This document shows positions 11,301 to 23,252 of a stretch of 64,000 bases of DNA, in pieces. The number at the start of each line of letters is the position of its first letter. The stretch's first letter is position 1. A program made the translations under genes and the position numbers. This DNA comes from Spongilla lacustris. Its lineage: Eukaryota; Porifera; Demospongiae; Spongillida; Spongillidae. Location: contig OX442437.1 of assembly GCA_949361645.1 (NCBI GenBank), forward strand, positions 108,827-172,826. The letters run 5' to 3'. The notes beneath the pieces are model-generated. The model ran no database searches. It saw nothing but the letters and a program-made list of their open reading frames with translations, and was not told the origin of the DNA.

Positions 11301-14233
11301 AGGATAGACTTGAGGGCCTCAGCCAGGCAGGTGACCAGGGCACGCCGTGCTGAGTGGATGACCACCTTCTGTTCCAGGAGGAGCAGGGAGAGGAGGGTCA
11401 CACAGTTGTCTGGGTCCAGCGAGGACAGCAGGGACCAGTGGGTGGAGACACTGCATATGTGCTCCAAATAAAGCACACCTCATGGGGAAGACATGTATAT
11501 CACCTTAGGGGTAGGGAGGTTTGTGCTGGTAGAGCAAAGACAAGCCTCTCTGAGCCCATCTGCTGTAGGACCTGTGGCCTCTCCAGTGTGGGCAGGGGGA
11601 TCTCCAGCATGAGGTTACCTATGTACCTGCATGCAGGGATCACATGGGCATCACATGGGCATCATGTGACATACCACTGTATCTGCATGCAAGGATCACA
11701 TGGGCACATTAATGTAACAATATTACATTTGGTTTTGTACAAAAGCTGTCTGGAAACATTAAATTTTAGTCAGCAGGAAGAGCTGCAGGTTTATTAGCCA
11801 TCTGGCTGAGTATAAGCATACAACTACACCATCTAGTGGCCAGAAGGTTTATTGAATATCATATATGTTATTTCCCTTATTCATAAAAAAAAAACAATTT
11901 TGCACGGTACACGTGTAAATTCTCCTCTTCGAAAGCAACTACAAAATGAATAACACTTTCCAACATACACCATGTATGGCTAAGTACAAGGATCCCTTGG
12001 TACAGGGATCCCTTACCTCTCAAGGGGGAGGGGCAGGCCTGGAGAAATGGAAAGTCTGTACAGGTTAGAGAGAAAGGCTTTGAAGGATGTGAAGAAGGGC
12101 CAATGGGAAAGGATGCAGATGCATTTGTTCACTTTGAGCTCAGCCTACAAAGTGAGTGGAGGAAGAAGAGGTTATGAATGGAGAGGTTATGAATGGTACA
12201 GTGAGGAGGTGAGGATGTAGCTTTATGACATGCTTACCTTCTCATCCACTCCTAATGCCTCCTTTATGGCAGGTAGCTTGTCGTGTTGCTTCAAGTCTTC
12301 ATAGAACTCCACTACCACCCCATACATCTGAAGGCAGCCATGTAACAAGACCCTCCCAGCCACTACTCCTGTGTACTCACACACTGGCCAAACTCATTAG
12401 TGAGTGCATAGGTGGAGAAGGTTGGCAGTGGGTACGCCACACTCTCCCAGTGCTCCACAGAGATGCCAAATGGACAGCAAAACAAGGAAACGTTCCCAGG
12501 GAGAGGGAACTCCGGGTAGTCCTCCAATGGGTACCGACACAGCAGCTCTGAAAGCAAAGACAAGAACCTCCCTTCATTCATCCTCCGCTTTCCTTATTGC
12601 CCCTTCCCCTTGTCCTCCTCCCTCAATGCCACCCCCCACCCTGCCCTGCCCCCAGTTCCTTTTAGCCACTAGTTTTCAACATCATCAGGGTACCTCCCAA
12701 CCCTCTGGTGCCCAGGCCACCTCCCAACCCTCTGGTGCCCAGGCCACCTCCCAACCCTCTGGTGCCCAGGCCACCTCCCAACCCTCTGGTGCCCAGGCCA
12801 CCTCCCAACCCTCTGGTGCCCAGGCCACCTCCCAACCCTCTGGTGCCCAGGCCACCTCCTAACCCTCTGGTGCCCAGGCCACTTATGCCTACCTGGCATG
12901 TAAGGTACGGATGGTGGGCGGACCAGCCTCTTCTTGTAGCACAGGTACAAAGCCTGCCCCTGCCTGCCCCTGTTCAGGTCCATGTTCAGCTTCTTGTACC
13001 CAGGAGGTGGCTCCTCCCCCTGAGGACAGTAGTGGGTGTGGCATGAATGGGTGGGGCATGAGTAGGTGTGGCCACAAGTGGGTGGGGGTATGAGTGTGGT
13101 GTGATGGTGGGGTGTGTGTCACACCTTGGCTGGAGCAATGAGGCACAGACTGGTGATAGCTATGTTATGGGCACGAAAGATTCCCTTCTTGTAGGTCAGG
13201 TAGGTAGGGTGCTTGGCTCCAGAGCTGAGACCTGCCTCTCTCCCTCCACTAACAGAGCAGGTAATGAGCTCGTGGTTCTTTGGTGGTCCCCTGGGATGGA
13301 GGTCTTCACAGTAGGCACTAAGGGGGAGGAGCATGGGGAGGGGCCATCAAAGGTACCACGTGGCCCACCACTAGCTGACCCGATATCGATGATAGGTGCC
13401 TTGTCCTTCCCCTGGGTATAGCAGATGTACATCAGAGGGGCAAATATGGCACCAGAGTTGAGGTTTGCACTAGTACCATTGCTGGTCTTCTCAAGGCATC
13501 TAGGGGCAAAATGGTGTTGGTGTGGAGTGTGGGGTGTTGGTGTGTTGGATGTAAGGCACATTCTCTGAATTCGTTGAGCTAACAAAGAGTGATGTAATAG
13601 TGCATGCAGTGATCACTGCTGGTCACATGGCATGTGAGTGCCGGTCACATGGCATGTGAGTGCCGGTCACATGGCACGTGAGTTATGGCACATAGCTAAT
13701 AATATGTTGCATGGTGAGAATGCCCCAGGTGTGTGTGTGACTGACATAGCATTCATCTAGCTCAGGTGAGTAGTGCCAACATGGTATTGCGTGTTCATCC
13801 ACACATGCATACAAACACTCACACACACACACATATGCAAACACACACACACACATGCACACACACACAACACCACGTACGCATAGTACACACTACACAC
13901 GGTGGATGTACATTTCTCCAAGGCAATACTTAACCCCGCTGAGCTATGTCAGTTATGATATACGCTATCGCTGATGAGAAGGTACTTAATAACACCGCAT
14001 ACCAAGCTCCCATAACAAACAAAAGCCATCACCAAGACCAATCTCTAGCCCCCTAACCCAACTCACCTGTATCCCTTTGGTAACGCCTCGTTCTTCTTAA
14101 ATATGATGGCTATATCTGTAATCGGATCACAACTATTGCCGTGGTCGACCTGTTCGCTATCAAACGCAGCAGCATTGCTTCCTAGACCTACAGCTACGAA
14201 GTAATCTACAAGTCTCTCTGGTTTGTCTTCCAT
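5370..14233 (-). CDS. DENND4: DENN domain-containing protein 4, Rab10-type GEF
   Basis: DENND4 proteins activate Rab10 on membranes. About 26 exons were read. Exon 1 (14067-14233) starts [19 protein letters not shown]. The MABP-like N-terminus spans about 13.5-12.9 kb ([38 protein letters not shown]). uDENN and DENN cores span about 12.55-11.0 kb ([48 protein letters not shown]). dDENN spans about 10.4-9.6 kb (FFDECVEKV). The pentatricopeptide-like region and zinc-ribbon lie in 8811-8998 and 7934-8686 ([38 protein letters not shown]). The C-terminal exons are 6700-7245, about 6490-6644 ([20 protein letters not shown]), about 6335-6413, about 6191-6282, about 5835-5898 and 5370-5778, the last ending near [12 protein letters not shown] as in vertebrates. 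The intron near 13.35 kb needs a weak GTCAGC donor. DENND4A/B/C cannot be separated. Confidence 0.93.
5935..6085. repeat. Tandem repeat (about 32 bp) in a DENND4 intron
   Basis: Three to four units built around GCACATTACATCATGCTGAC and CCTTAGACGCCTTA, between two of the last DENND4 exons. Confidence 0.85.
7345..7925. repeat. Composite minisatellite in a DENND4 intron
   Basis: Almost the whole intron between exons 7934-8686 and 6700-7245 is built from two shuffled modules, GGGAATAAAGGGTTAATGG and TACCAGTGGT or TACCAAGTGGT. About 25 module copies occur in irregular order, which points to repeated unequal exchange. The core GGGTTAA resembles a degenerate telomere-like motif only by chance. Confidence 0.9.
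9040..9185. repeat. Tandem repeat (about 40 bp, 4 copies) in a DENND4 intron
   Basis: Units contain CATAGGTCACATGACAGACA and ACATGCCTAAAGATTATAG, and lie between the exons at 9238-9389 and 8811-8998. Confidence 0.85.
10430..10660. repeat. 28-bp tandem repeat in a DENND4 intron
   Basis: About eight near-perfect copies of a G-rich unit containing GGTGGGAAGGGGTAGGGTAA. The repeat lies within one intron and creates long false open frames on the minus strand. Confidence 0.92.
12700..12885. repeat. 27-bp tandem repeat in a DENND4 intron
   Basis: About seven copies containing CCCAACCCTCTGGTGCCCAG. The 27-bp period keeps frames open on both strands, but the array lies between well-supported DENND4 exons (about 12893-13022 and 12382-12548) and is not coding. 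Confidence 0.9.
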
Positions 14234-14790
14234 GCGGCACAAAAGTCAGCTTGGCGAAGAGGGAAGTAGGGGTGGGAGGAAGGTCAGGTGGAAATACGAT
14301 CGGAAGGATGCGTTCAGCTGTATCCAGCATAAACTCTACGGTATTGGCGCTTGACGGTTTATCATGCCGCTTGTCTGTTTTCCAAATCGAAAGGTCACCA
14401 GACGAGAAGCCTCCTATTGTGACGGCACGATTTTTTGTGTTTCGAAATCAATCGTAGTCTTCCGTAAACTAATGGCGAGACATTCGTTTCGTTATGTCAC
14501 ATGCAACGTTGTATACAAACACTATTATGGCTGTGCACCATTTCTCATGAGAGGTATATGCGTACTGTAGGTACGTTGTCTTCTACGTATATTAGTCAGT
14601 ATTGCGTCAGGACACGCACGTGCTAGCAGTATCTCCTGAACACTAACAGATGTAAGTACCAAAAAAGGGTGCGCCATTCGTAGGCCTGTATCATCAATGC
14701 TGCGGTGGCCCCTGAGTGAAAGCTAAGCAACGCCGTAGATCACGTAAGCCTTATGAACTTATCTACGGTATTTTTTCAAAGTCAATACTA
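14234..14790. other. DENND4 upstream region, no gene seen
   Basis: Unique-looking sequence upstream of the DENND4 start, presumably holding its promoter. One 68-codon plus-strand frame at 14251-14457 has no recognisable features and is not called. Confidence 0.4.
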
Positions 14791-14793
14791 CTC

Positions 14794-15950
<1,157 letters not shown>

Positions 15951-15954
15951 AAGT

Positions 15955-16255
15955 AATGTGCATAGATAATGGCCTGGGGACTGTGTATACTATGGCATAG
16001 ATGATGGCCTGGGGACTGGTATACTATGGCATATATGATGGCCTGGGGACTGGTATACTATGGCATAGATGATGGCCTGGGGACTGGTATACTATGGCAT
16101 AGATGATGGCCTGGGGACTGGTATACTATGGCATAGGCCTGGGGACTGGTATACTACGGCATAGATGATGGCCTGGGGACTGATATAAATGAGCACCAGC
16201 TAGTGTACATAGATGATGGCCTGGGGACTGGTATACTATGGCATAGATGATGGCT
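15955..16255. repeat. Tandem repeat (32-34 bp, about 8 copies)
   Basis: Units contain GATGGCCTGGGGACTGGTAT and ACTATGGCATAGAT. A single inverted copy of the CCCCAGGCCATCATCTATG module sits at about 16978-16996, so the array and that copy flank the retroelement fragment in opposite orientation. Confidence 0.85.
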
Positions 16256-16369
16256 AACAACCGTTAAATATATTGACACCACCTTAATGCAAAGGGTTAG
16301 CTTGGAGAATAGGTTATAAGTATAATCATATAAATGGTACTGGATGCACAGGGTTATGCTATATAAATT

Positions 16370-16870
16370 ACATGCTACTTGTGGTGCCCAATACAGAGGC
16401 AGCATTGCCGTGCTGTAGTGCAATGGACACTCTCTGCAGAAGGAATGAGAGGGACTGGTGATCATGTGTCATGCTCTGCTGACGCCTGCTGATATCAGTG
16501 AGCAAACTGAGAGCATCAGGGCCTAGGGCACCTGAGGTCTCAATTGCAAAATGGTGGGATTTGGACAGCAGAGCATATTTCTCAGAGGCACCCTGTAGGA
16601 GCTGATCACATGACCTGCAGTCAGAGGCATCCTGTAGGAGCTGATCACATGACCTGAGCTGATCACATGACCTGCAGTCGGAGGCACCCTGTAGGAGCTG
16701 ATCACATGTCTCTTCCATGTGAGGGAGGTCCCAAGCCTTTTGTCTGGAAGATGAAGGAGGGACAGGAGGTGGATAGTTGTGACCCTCTCTCCACTGAATA
16801 ACAGCGGCATCAACAACGCCAGAAAACCGAGCAGGCAAAATTTGGTTGATGAAATAAATTAAAAGCCTCA
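16370..16870 (-). pseudogene. Retrotransposon reverse-transcriptase ORF, C-terminal remnant
   Basis: The frame ends with SHHFAIETSGALGPDALSLL, then SLSFLLQRVSIALQHGNAAS. This is the characteristic tail that follows the reverse transcriptase domain in a group of LINE-like ORFs of sponges, molluscs and cnidarians. The N-terminal polymerase part is missing. A Cys/Asp duplication (SCDQLLQ repeated) disrupts the middle. It is judged a dead fragment. Family placement rests on remembered sequence character and was not searched. Confidence 0.6.
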
Positions 16871-16871
16871 C

Positions 16872-17257
16872 TTAGGATTTATGTGATGGCCAAAGTGTAG
16901 ATTTGGAAGTGACTTTACAATCAAAATTTGGTGACATCAATATGATTGGATAATTTTAAGGCATAACTTAGACCAGTCCCCAGGCCATCATCTATGCACA
17001 CTAGCTGCCTGGTGATGCGTGGGCGTGATTGTGCCTGTAGACATCCATGTGCCTCAACTGCTGAGGCCGGCATCTTGCGGCTCCAGAAGGTCAAGCGAAG
17101 TAGGTCCGTCCAGATGTGGCACATGTGTACGGACCGTATTTATCTATTTATTCGTCAATACAAAAGTGAGTAGTGGAAACCATATAAGGCGCATGCGGAC
17201 GTCATCGTGACGTCGTCACCATTTTAGGTAGTGAAAGGTGTGGCCGCCGGAGAAGCA
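16872..17257. other. Intergenic region upstream of the Qa-SNARE gene
   Basis: Contains a minus-strand frame (16921-17124) with no recognisable domain, probably retroelement debris, and the likely promoter of the downstream gene at about 17150-17250. Confidence 0.35.
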
Positions 17258-19028
17258 ATGGACTACCAAAATCGCTACAGGCCTACAGAGAGAGGACACC
17301 AGTTTGGAGGCGAAGGAGCGGGAGAAATTAAGAAGGAGACAGGCTCGGTCAGCGGGAGGGCTGGGATTAGAGAGGGCATGATTCCAAATTGCGTGTTCTT
17401 CAGCTGCTGGAGGCTATCGATGTGGACCTTAACAGGCTGGACGAATGTATACAGAGCATCGGCACGTCCTTGGATTCGCAAAAGAATCGCAATGAGCTGA
17501 ACAGGCTTAAAGACGTTATCATGGGCAATGTTCAGACTGCGGAAAATGACATAAAGGATCTGAAACAAAGGTAGCTTATTAGCGACCCATGTCTCTCCGG
17601 GGCAGTACCCCCTCTATTCTCTTCTCAGATCTATATAATTAGCATTATGCAGAGGTCTCCACCTCCCTCTATCTCCCCTGCTCCTCCCCCTCCATCTCCC
17701 CTGCCTCCTCCCCCTCCCTCCTCAATCTCCTCCATCCCTTGCCCCTCTTCAGGGCGGCAGGACCCCAGAGAGTGAAGGTTGAACAGTACCAGAAGAAACT
17801 TGTCTCTCAAGTGACCAAGTTCAACGATCTCCTGCAGAGAGCTAAGTCTGAAGTACAGCACCAAGAAACAAGTACAGTTGTCCCTCCCTCACATCCACAC
17901 ACCTGTCCCCTCCTTCACATCCACACACCTGTCCCCTCCTTCACATCCACACACCTGTCCCCTCCTTCACATCCACACACCTGTCCCCTCCTTCACATCC
18001 ACACACACCTGTCCTCTCCATCACATCCACACACCTGTCCCCTCCTTCACATCCACACACCTGTCCGCTCCATCACATCCACACACCTGTCCCCTCCTTC
18101 ACATCCACACACCTTCCTCTCCATCACATCCACACACCTGTCCTCTCAATCACATCCACACACCTGTCCCCTCCTTCACATCCACACACCTGTCCTCTCC
18201 ATCACATCCACACACCTGTCCCCTCCTTCACATCCACACACCTCTGTCCCCCTCACATCCACACACTTCTGTCCCCTCCCTCACATCCACACTCTGTCTC
18301 CTCCCTCACATCCACACACCTGTCCCTGTTCAGATTTGAGCCGTGATCCTCCCCCTTACGATGACAGACAGTCTGGTGCCCAGGCCCAAGCTCAGATGGG
18401 CTCAGGTGCCCTACAGATTAGGGAGCAGGAGCACAGGGAGATGTTGGAGCTGGAGAGGTGAGTCTTGGCACGATGCAAGGGCTTATCACACCCTTCCCAT
18501 CTGGCCCCTCCCCCAGGGACATACATGGCCTCCGCGATATACAGCATGACCTTGCCATCATGGTGGATGAGCAAGGGGAAGCTATTGATGACATAGGTAA
18601 GGACATCTGGGGGGGGAGGAGGGCTGGCCACTCCCTTAGGCACTGAACCCTTTGCCATATAACTACACAGAGAAACATACTGCTGATGCTCAGGCTAGAA
18701 CTGAAAATGCAACGAGAAACTTGGGAAAGGTAAAGGTTGTCCTAACATTAAAAGGAAGGGGTACTTTTATTTATAAAACTATTAAAATTCTGTTGAACCA
18801 AGTAGGTTAATCTTTTGTGTGTGTCATCGTGCTGTTTATCCTTCTCCTCCCCAGGCTGTTGAACTCAAAAGAGCAAACCGAAGGTTGATCTGCATACTGG
18901 TGATCATCCTGATAATCGTTGGGGTTGTCATAGCAATTGCCCTTGCTATTGGGCTGGGTGTTGGTCTTACCTATGGGCAAGCTGCTGGGATAATACCTGG
19001 ACCTACACTCATACCTACTGTTGGCTAA
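17258..19028 (+). CDS. Qa-SNARE, syntaxin-7/12 (endosomal) type
   Basis: A tail-anchored Qa-SNARE driving endosomal membrane fusion. Seven exons: 17258-17347, 17404-17570, 17753-17871, 18334-18457, 18517-18596, 18671-18729 and 18855-19028, all in phase. The first intron, only 56 bp, resolves a frame change. The N-terminal Habc-like helices are in exons 2-3 (LLEAIDVDLNRLDECIQSIG; VKVEQYQKKLVSQVTKFNDL). The SNARE motif runs from EQEHREMLELERDIHGLRDI through IMVDEQGEAIDDI, with the ionic-layer Gln in DEQGE, to ENATRNLGKAVELKRANRR. The membrane anchor is LICILVIILIIVGVVIAIAL. About 25 residues (to IPTVG) follow the anchor, a longer lumenal tail than usual. Syntaxin 7 versus 12 cannot be settled. 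Confidence 0.9.
17880..18325. repeat. 26-bp tandem repeat in a syntaxin intron
   Basis: About 17 copies of a pyrimidine-rich unit with TCACATCCACACACCTGTCC. It fills the intron between exons 17753-17871 and 18334-18457 and is open in two frames, but is bracketed by proper splice sites. Confidence 0.9.
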
Positions 19029-19126
19029 GCTGTTGTAAAAGTGTTCCACCATTTTTAAATACTTAAATCCTTTGATTTGTGTATGTGTACTGAAAAAGAT
19101 TTTTTTGTGACTAATGATACAAGATA

Positions 19127-19690
19127 TCAATCTTTCCTTCCCCTCTCCTTCCTCGACCTTGCAGCGGCTGTGGTGGGCTGGGCAGTGGTAGTTTGGCTGT
19201 ACACAGACTGTGATATCTTGTTGAGATAGTAGAGGGACAGCACAGAGAACAGGAGGCTGTCAGGGGGGAGGGGTGATGCACAGGAAATACAACCCAACAA
19301 CATACCATGTTGTCACACACACACGATGAACCAGGGCCGAGGCGAACATAGCTGCAACTACACACGCCACAACTGCGAAGGCACGCGATTATTTCCTCCT
19401 CACCACAAGTAGCTTACACTCACCTTCTGGGAAAAGCTTTAGCTGGTACGCGCTGCCAAAAACAAGTACTCCCGCGTTGCCCACTGCCTGTGAGGAAAGG
19501 GTTATCCAATGTCAATAAAAACAACGGTATCTATGGACCTACTGTAAGCAGAAAAAAGAAGAAACAGGAACCCATAAATCCACCTAAGATAGTCATCTTG
19601 GAGTCGGCACCGAGCTCATTTTTGAAAACTTGCATTACAGCAAGTGTGATAGCGGCAAGAGCCAGTGCAGATACGCATGAGTAGCCGGTT
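19127..19690 (-). CDS. KRTCAP2: Keratinocyte-associated protein 2, oligosaccharyltransferase subunit
   Basis: KRTCAP2 is a small ER membrane subunit of the STT3A oligosaccharyltransferase complex for co-translational N-glycosylation. Exons: about 19543-19690 (SALALAAITLAVMQVFKNEL, KMTILGGFMGSCFFFFLLT), 19424-19487 (AVGNAGVLVFGSAYQLKLFP), 19306-19372 (VVACVVAAMFASALVHRVCV) and 19127-19256 (LLFSVLSLYYLNKISQSVYS, ending RSRKERGRKD). These give three to four hydrophobic segments and the conserved HRVCVTT and YYLNKIS motifs. The initiator codon is unresolved: the first exon is open upstream only to a TAA near 19707 without an in-frame ATG, so a small 5' exon is probably missing. It is convergent with the syntaxin gene (98 bp apart). 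Confidence 0.88.
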
Positions 19691-20038
19691 GGTAGCGCTT
19701 AGGATGGTTAGAGTAACAATGAAACGTCAAAGGTACTTAGGTTTCATATAAATCATCTCGCGCTCACATTTAAAAAAAAAAACGTATGTACACACGTACC
19801 AATACAAACATGTTAACAACACAACACAACATAAAACTTACCCATTTGAGGACAATGATATTAATACGCATGCGCGGAATACCTTCCTTCTCTTTAGCAC
19901 GTGCTTGGTTGCAACTGTTTTTGGTCCACAGTCAGGTAAGTAACGTTGAACACCGTACGGAGATTGCGGTGTGGTTGTAAGTCGGAGAGAAAATGTCATA
20001 TTTTCAATGGATGTTCTTCAGGGTCGTCTAATCACAGA

Positions 20039-20595
20039 ATGCCTCCTACGGCCACAAAGCAGGTATGTTGGTAACTAACTATACAGCTACCTTGAAGTAC
20101 ACGCGTTGTTAATTGCCTTATAGCTCGGGATAAAAGATAGTGAACTGCGGCTGCTTTACTGTTATTATATTCTATTTAATGCCCACTGCAGAAAAAGACC
20201 ATAGAGAGTATAAATGCCAGACTAGCTTTGGTAATGAAAAGCGGCAAGTACACCCTGGGATATAAATCCACCTTGAAGTCCTTGCGTCTCGGGAAGTCTA
20301 AACTTGTGATTCTAGCTAGCAACTCGCCACCTCTGCGGTAATGTTTTGGAAAGTCGTTAGTGAGTTGTTCTAATTTATGTATATTATCTCCAGAAAATCA
20401 GAAATCGAGTATTATGCTATGCTCGCAAAAACTGGTGTACACTACTATTCTGGCGACAATGTGGATCTCGGCACTGCCTGTGGAAAGTACTTCAGAGTCG
20501 GCACTTTGTCGATAATCGATCCAGGAGACTCTGACATTATTCGTTCACAGACAGCACCTGCAGAACAAGGACAGGCAAAGGAGCCTAGCAGTTAG
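20039..20595 (+). CDS. RPL30: 60S ribosomal protein L30 (eL30)
   Basis: Large-subunit ribosomal protein of the L7Ae RNA-binding superfamily. Three exons: 20039-20062 (MPPTATKQ), 20192-20337 ([40 protein letters not shown]) and 20394-20595 ([47 protein letters not shown]). Length and motifs match animal eL30 throughout. A pyrimidine-rich CTTCCTTCTCTTT lies at about 19883-19895 upstream and may be the TOP-type transcription start. The Cys of the human RVCTLAIID segment is Gly here. The start context lies directly behind the first intron, as is usual for animal ribosomal protein genes. Confidence 0.96.
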
Positions 20596-20818
20596 ATGCT
20601 GCGTTGTGTGACGTGACATTAAAAGATTTTGACATGATTTTGCAAAATTCAGTTTGCTCTGCAGTATTAGAACATCGCAAGCATGCACGAATGGCGCAAG
20701 GGTTGGGGAGGGGCGTCAGCACAAACAGAACACAACAATACTCCCAAGCAGTTTGGACTTGAGAGGAAAGAAGGAAACAAAAAAAAGTTGAATGTAAGGC
20801 ATCTGTTGTCACGAACAA

Positions 20819-21188
20819 TCCGCTTTTTTTGCTGCTTCTGGATCTGTAATCGGTCTCCTGAACAGAAGTATGTGTGGTTCTATGAAAAGGGAAGGGGGTG
20901 AGAGTTGCTAACACGAATGACCCCACTACTACAGTCTTTCTCCTCTACCTGGGCCGTGAATCATATAGTGTATCCACCCTTGTGATTGTTGAACTCCTAA
21001 AGCTCTCCACTCATTTTCTGCCATCAGTCGATTCTTAGGAACCATCTTGGCGATTTCTTTCGGAAGCATGACGTGTCTAATTGCAAGCCCAAGCTCTCCA
21101 CTGTGCGTAACGAACAGACACTTACTTACCTGTATTCGTACATGTCATCGAAATACTTGTCAGAGTAGTAGATACTCTTTACGGACAT
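20819..21188 (-). CDS. CKS1: Cyclin-dependent kinase regulatory subunit, CKS1/CKS2
   Basis: A small CDK docking protein that recruits phosphorylated substrates and, in CKS1, partners SCF-Skp2. Three exons: 21130-21188 ([20 protein letters not shown]), 20949-21076 ([40 protein letters not shown]) and 20819-20879 ([20 protein letters not shown]). The phosphate-binding residues of the family (Lys/Arg and Trp in SQGWIHY) are visible. The hinge reads HGPEPH instead of the nearly universal HEPEPH. It is divergent from the CENP-H-like gene, with 130 bp between start codons. Confidence 0.95.
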
Positions 21189-21318
21189 CTTGCGATAGCG
21201 ATTTCTCAATACTGCCACACTAACAAACTATGTACGCAACCCTGAATAGAGCCGCCTTACCGCAATTCGAACAGTGGAATCTCATCACGTGACTAATATA
21301 TTGTGCGCATGCGTAGCT
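21189..21318. promoter_or_regulatory. Shared upstream region, CKS1/CENP-H-like
   Basis: 130 bp between two divergent cell-cycle genes. A shared promoter is inferred from distance only. An alternative in-frame ATG for the CENP-H-like gene lies at 21274. Confidence 0.45.
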
Positions 21319-22379
21319 ATGGCGGTAAACATTCTGGCCGAAACATCGGAGAAGCTGCTCAAGGTTGCACTTTCCTGCAAGGTCATTTCAGGGATTATCG
21401 ATGATTCAGATTGCTTACCTCCGCAGGTGGCATTGCAGAGGTTCGTTAAAGATTTACGTCTTGACCTGCAAATTATGCTTATTTTATTCCTTAGAGAAAA
21501 GGCAAATCTGTTCAGCAGTCAGATGGAAATCTTGGAACGTTTAGAGTTAAGTGCGTAGGTATGTATGTGACTGCAATGTGTTAATAATAAAATTATATGC
21601 ACAGAAGAAATTCTAGCGGGAATGCCTGTTGGCACAAACATACCATGCGGCTCTGAGCCAGGCGACCTTGAAGACAGGTGAGAGACTCGATATTTGAATT
21701 ACCAATTTGTCACTGTAACTAACAGAGTGGTACGATTGCGTGACAAAGTACAGGACGCGAAGACCAAGTATCATCAAGATGTGCTCTTATTAGAGAGGTA
21801 GTTTACACCCAATTATAACTGGAAAGCATATTCAGACTTAATAGACTTCAGACAGGAACAGTCCTTCTAAGAAACCTGTTTCCAATGCGACCCCCAGAGG
21901 GGGAGTGTGCTGACCTCAGCACTCTTGTGGAAGCACACACAGCCTGCTCTTTGAAGCTGCTCAGTGAAGTGGAGAAAGTTCAGCTCATGCAAAAGCAGCT
22001 TGAGAAAATTCAGCAGGAGAGGGTGGCATTAATGTCAAAGTGTCGACAACTAAGTGCAGATATGAAGGTAGTAAACATTCTGTACACTTCTGTAATTTAG
22101 TGTATGTGTTGGCTTTCAGGGGCTATCGTCAGTACCTCACACATCCAAGTAAGTTGTCATGTTGCTGTCCACTACTCACATTGCTATTAAACCTGCAGGC
22201 TAATGGCACAGTTGAAAAAAGCTGTTGATCGTGACAATCTGCTAAAACAGGCTCTTCAATGCCTCATCGTTGGCAGTGGGGTGGATTGGTCACAGGATGA
22301 AGACGTGTTGCAGCTTATGTTGGACCTGGGGCAGCCTCTGTCCCTTGAAAACCTCTTAGGCAAACATTGTGGTTATTAA
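21319..22379 (+). CDS. CENPH: CENP-H-like kinetochore protein
   Basis: CENP-H is part of the inner-kinetochore CCAN complex (CENP-H/I/K/M). Exons: 21319 to about 21550, about 21604-21678 (EILAGMPVGTNIPCGSEPGD), about 21726-21799 (RVVRLRDKVQDAKTKYHQDV), about 21840-22067 (STLVEAHTACSLKLLSEVEK, coiled coil), about 22121-22150 and about 22199-22379. The last exon encodes LKKAVDRDNLLKQALQCLIV, then GSGVDWSQDEDVLQLMLDL. This matches the CENP-H C-terminal signature of a coiled coil followed by a hydrophobic segment, SGVDW and an acidic stretch. Assignment rests on that signature and the helical character, so it is less certain than its neighbours. The first exon could contain a further short intron. 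Confidence 0.65.
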
Positions 22380-23252
22380 CTACACTGTGGTTATTAACTA
22401 CACTGTCTCAGTTGTTCATATCAAAACACATTAAAACGTGCACACATGGTGGTGAAGAAATGTTAGACAGTGGATCCCATTCCAAACCAACAGATTTGGC
22501 TGATTTCTGTTTTGCCCATGACCTTTTCAAGAATCATTTTGAGATGAAAATGTCCCTGCAAGAACAACAGTGAGTTGTGATGGGTCAATGCCCATGGCCT
22601 TCAGGTGTACTATGATGTGTTGGAATATCCAGCATATGTTACCATTCATGTTTCAACATGAAACTCCAGTTAAAAGAATTAGCTTCAAATGTTAAAAACC
22701 ATGTTTCCAAATTTAAGTACACTCGCTACCATTAGTCTAACTTCCAGTTTCAACTGCATCTGTAAAAAGAAGCTTTTCTCAGATAAAGTTGATTTTTAAA
22801 AACTCATCCAAGAAACTCACTAAGTGATTCAAGTTTGTCTAATTTAATGAAAATAGCAATACACTATCAGAGGATGATCTTGGTGACATGGGATAGAAAA
22901 GGTAGAAGGATTCCTGTATAAGTAAAGTTGTTACATCACTTGTGTAGTTATGATGTATTTATTTAAAAAGATCACACCATAATGACCAACGGGGGGGGGG
23001 GGGGGGAAAGTTGCTTTACATACATGGCTGACTGTAGTCCAAATTAAGTGTGTGTCTTATTTTTATAACTTCAGTACTGGAGAAACAAGAGGAGGGCAAT
23101 GCAAGGTATATAGCCTCATTGCTGAGTTCCCGGGGGGGGGGGGGGGGGGGAGGGGGGTAAACATCTGCCAAAAGCTGAACACACATCCACTGTAATCAGG
23201 TTGTGTGGGGTGGCATGTGATTATAATAATAATTTATGATAGAGTACGTCTA
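22380..23252. other. Intergenic region with long G runs
   Basis: No gene seen. G homopolymers of about 18 occur at 22989-23006 and about 23131-23150. They resemble the runs in nearby inverted-repeat elements but lack visible flanking inverted repeats. Confidence 0.4.

Noticed and set aside
17878..18339. 153-codon His/Pro/Ser-rich plus-strand frame inside the syntaxin gene
   Set aside because: A 26-bp repeat within an intron; the flanking exons splice in phase across it.
22989..23150. Long G runs as functional G-quadruplex signals
   Set aside because: Pure homopolymers are prone to assembly error and lack a spaced four-tract layout.
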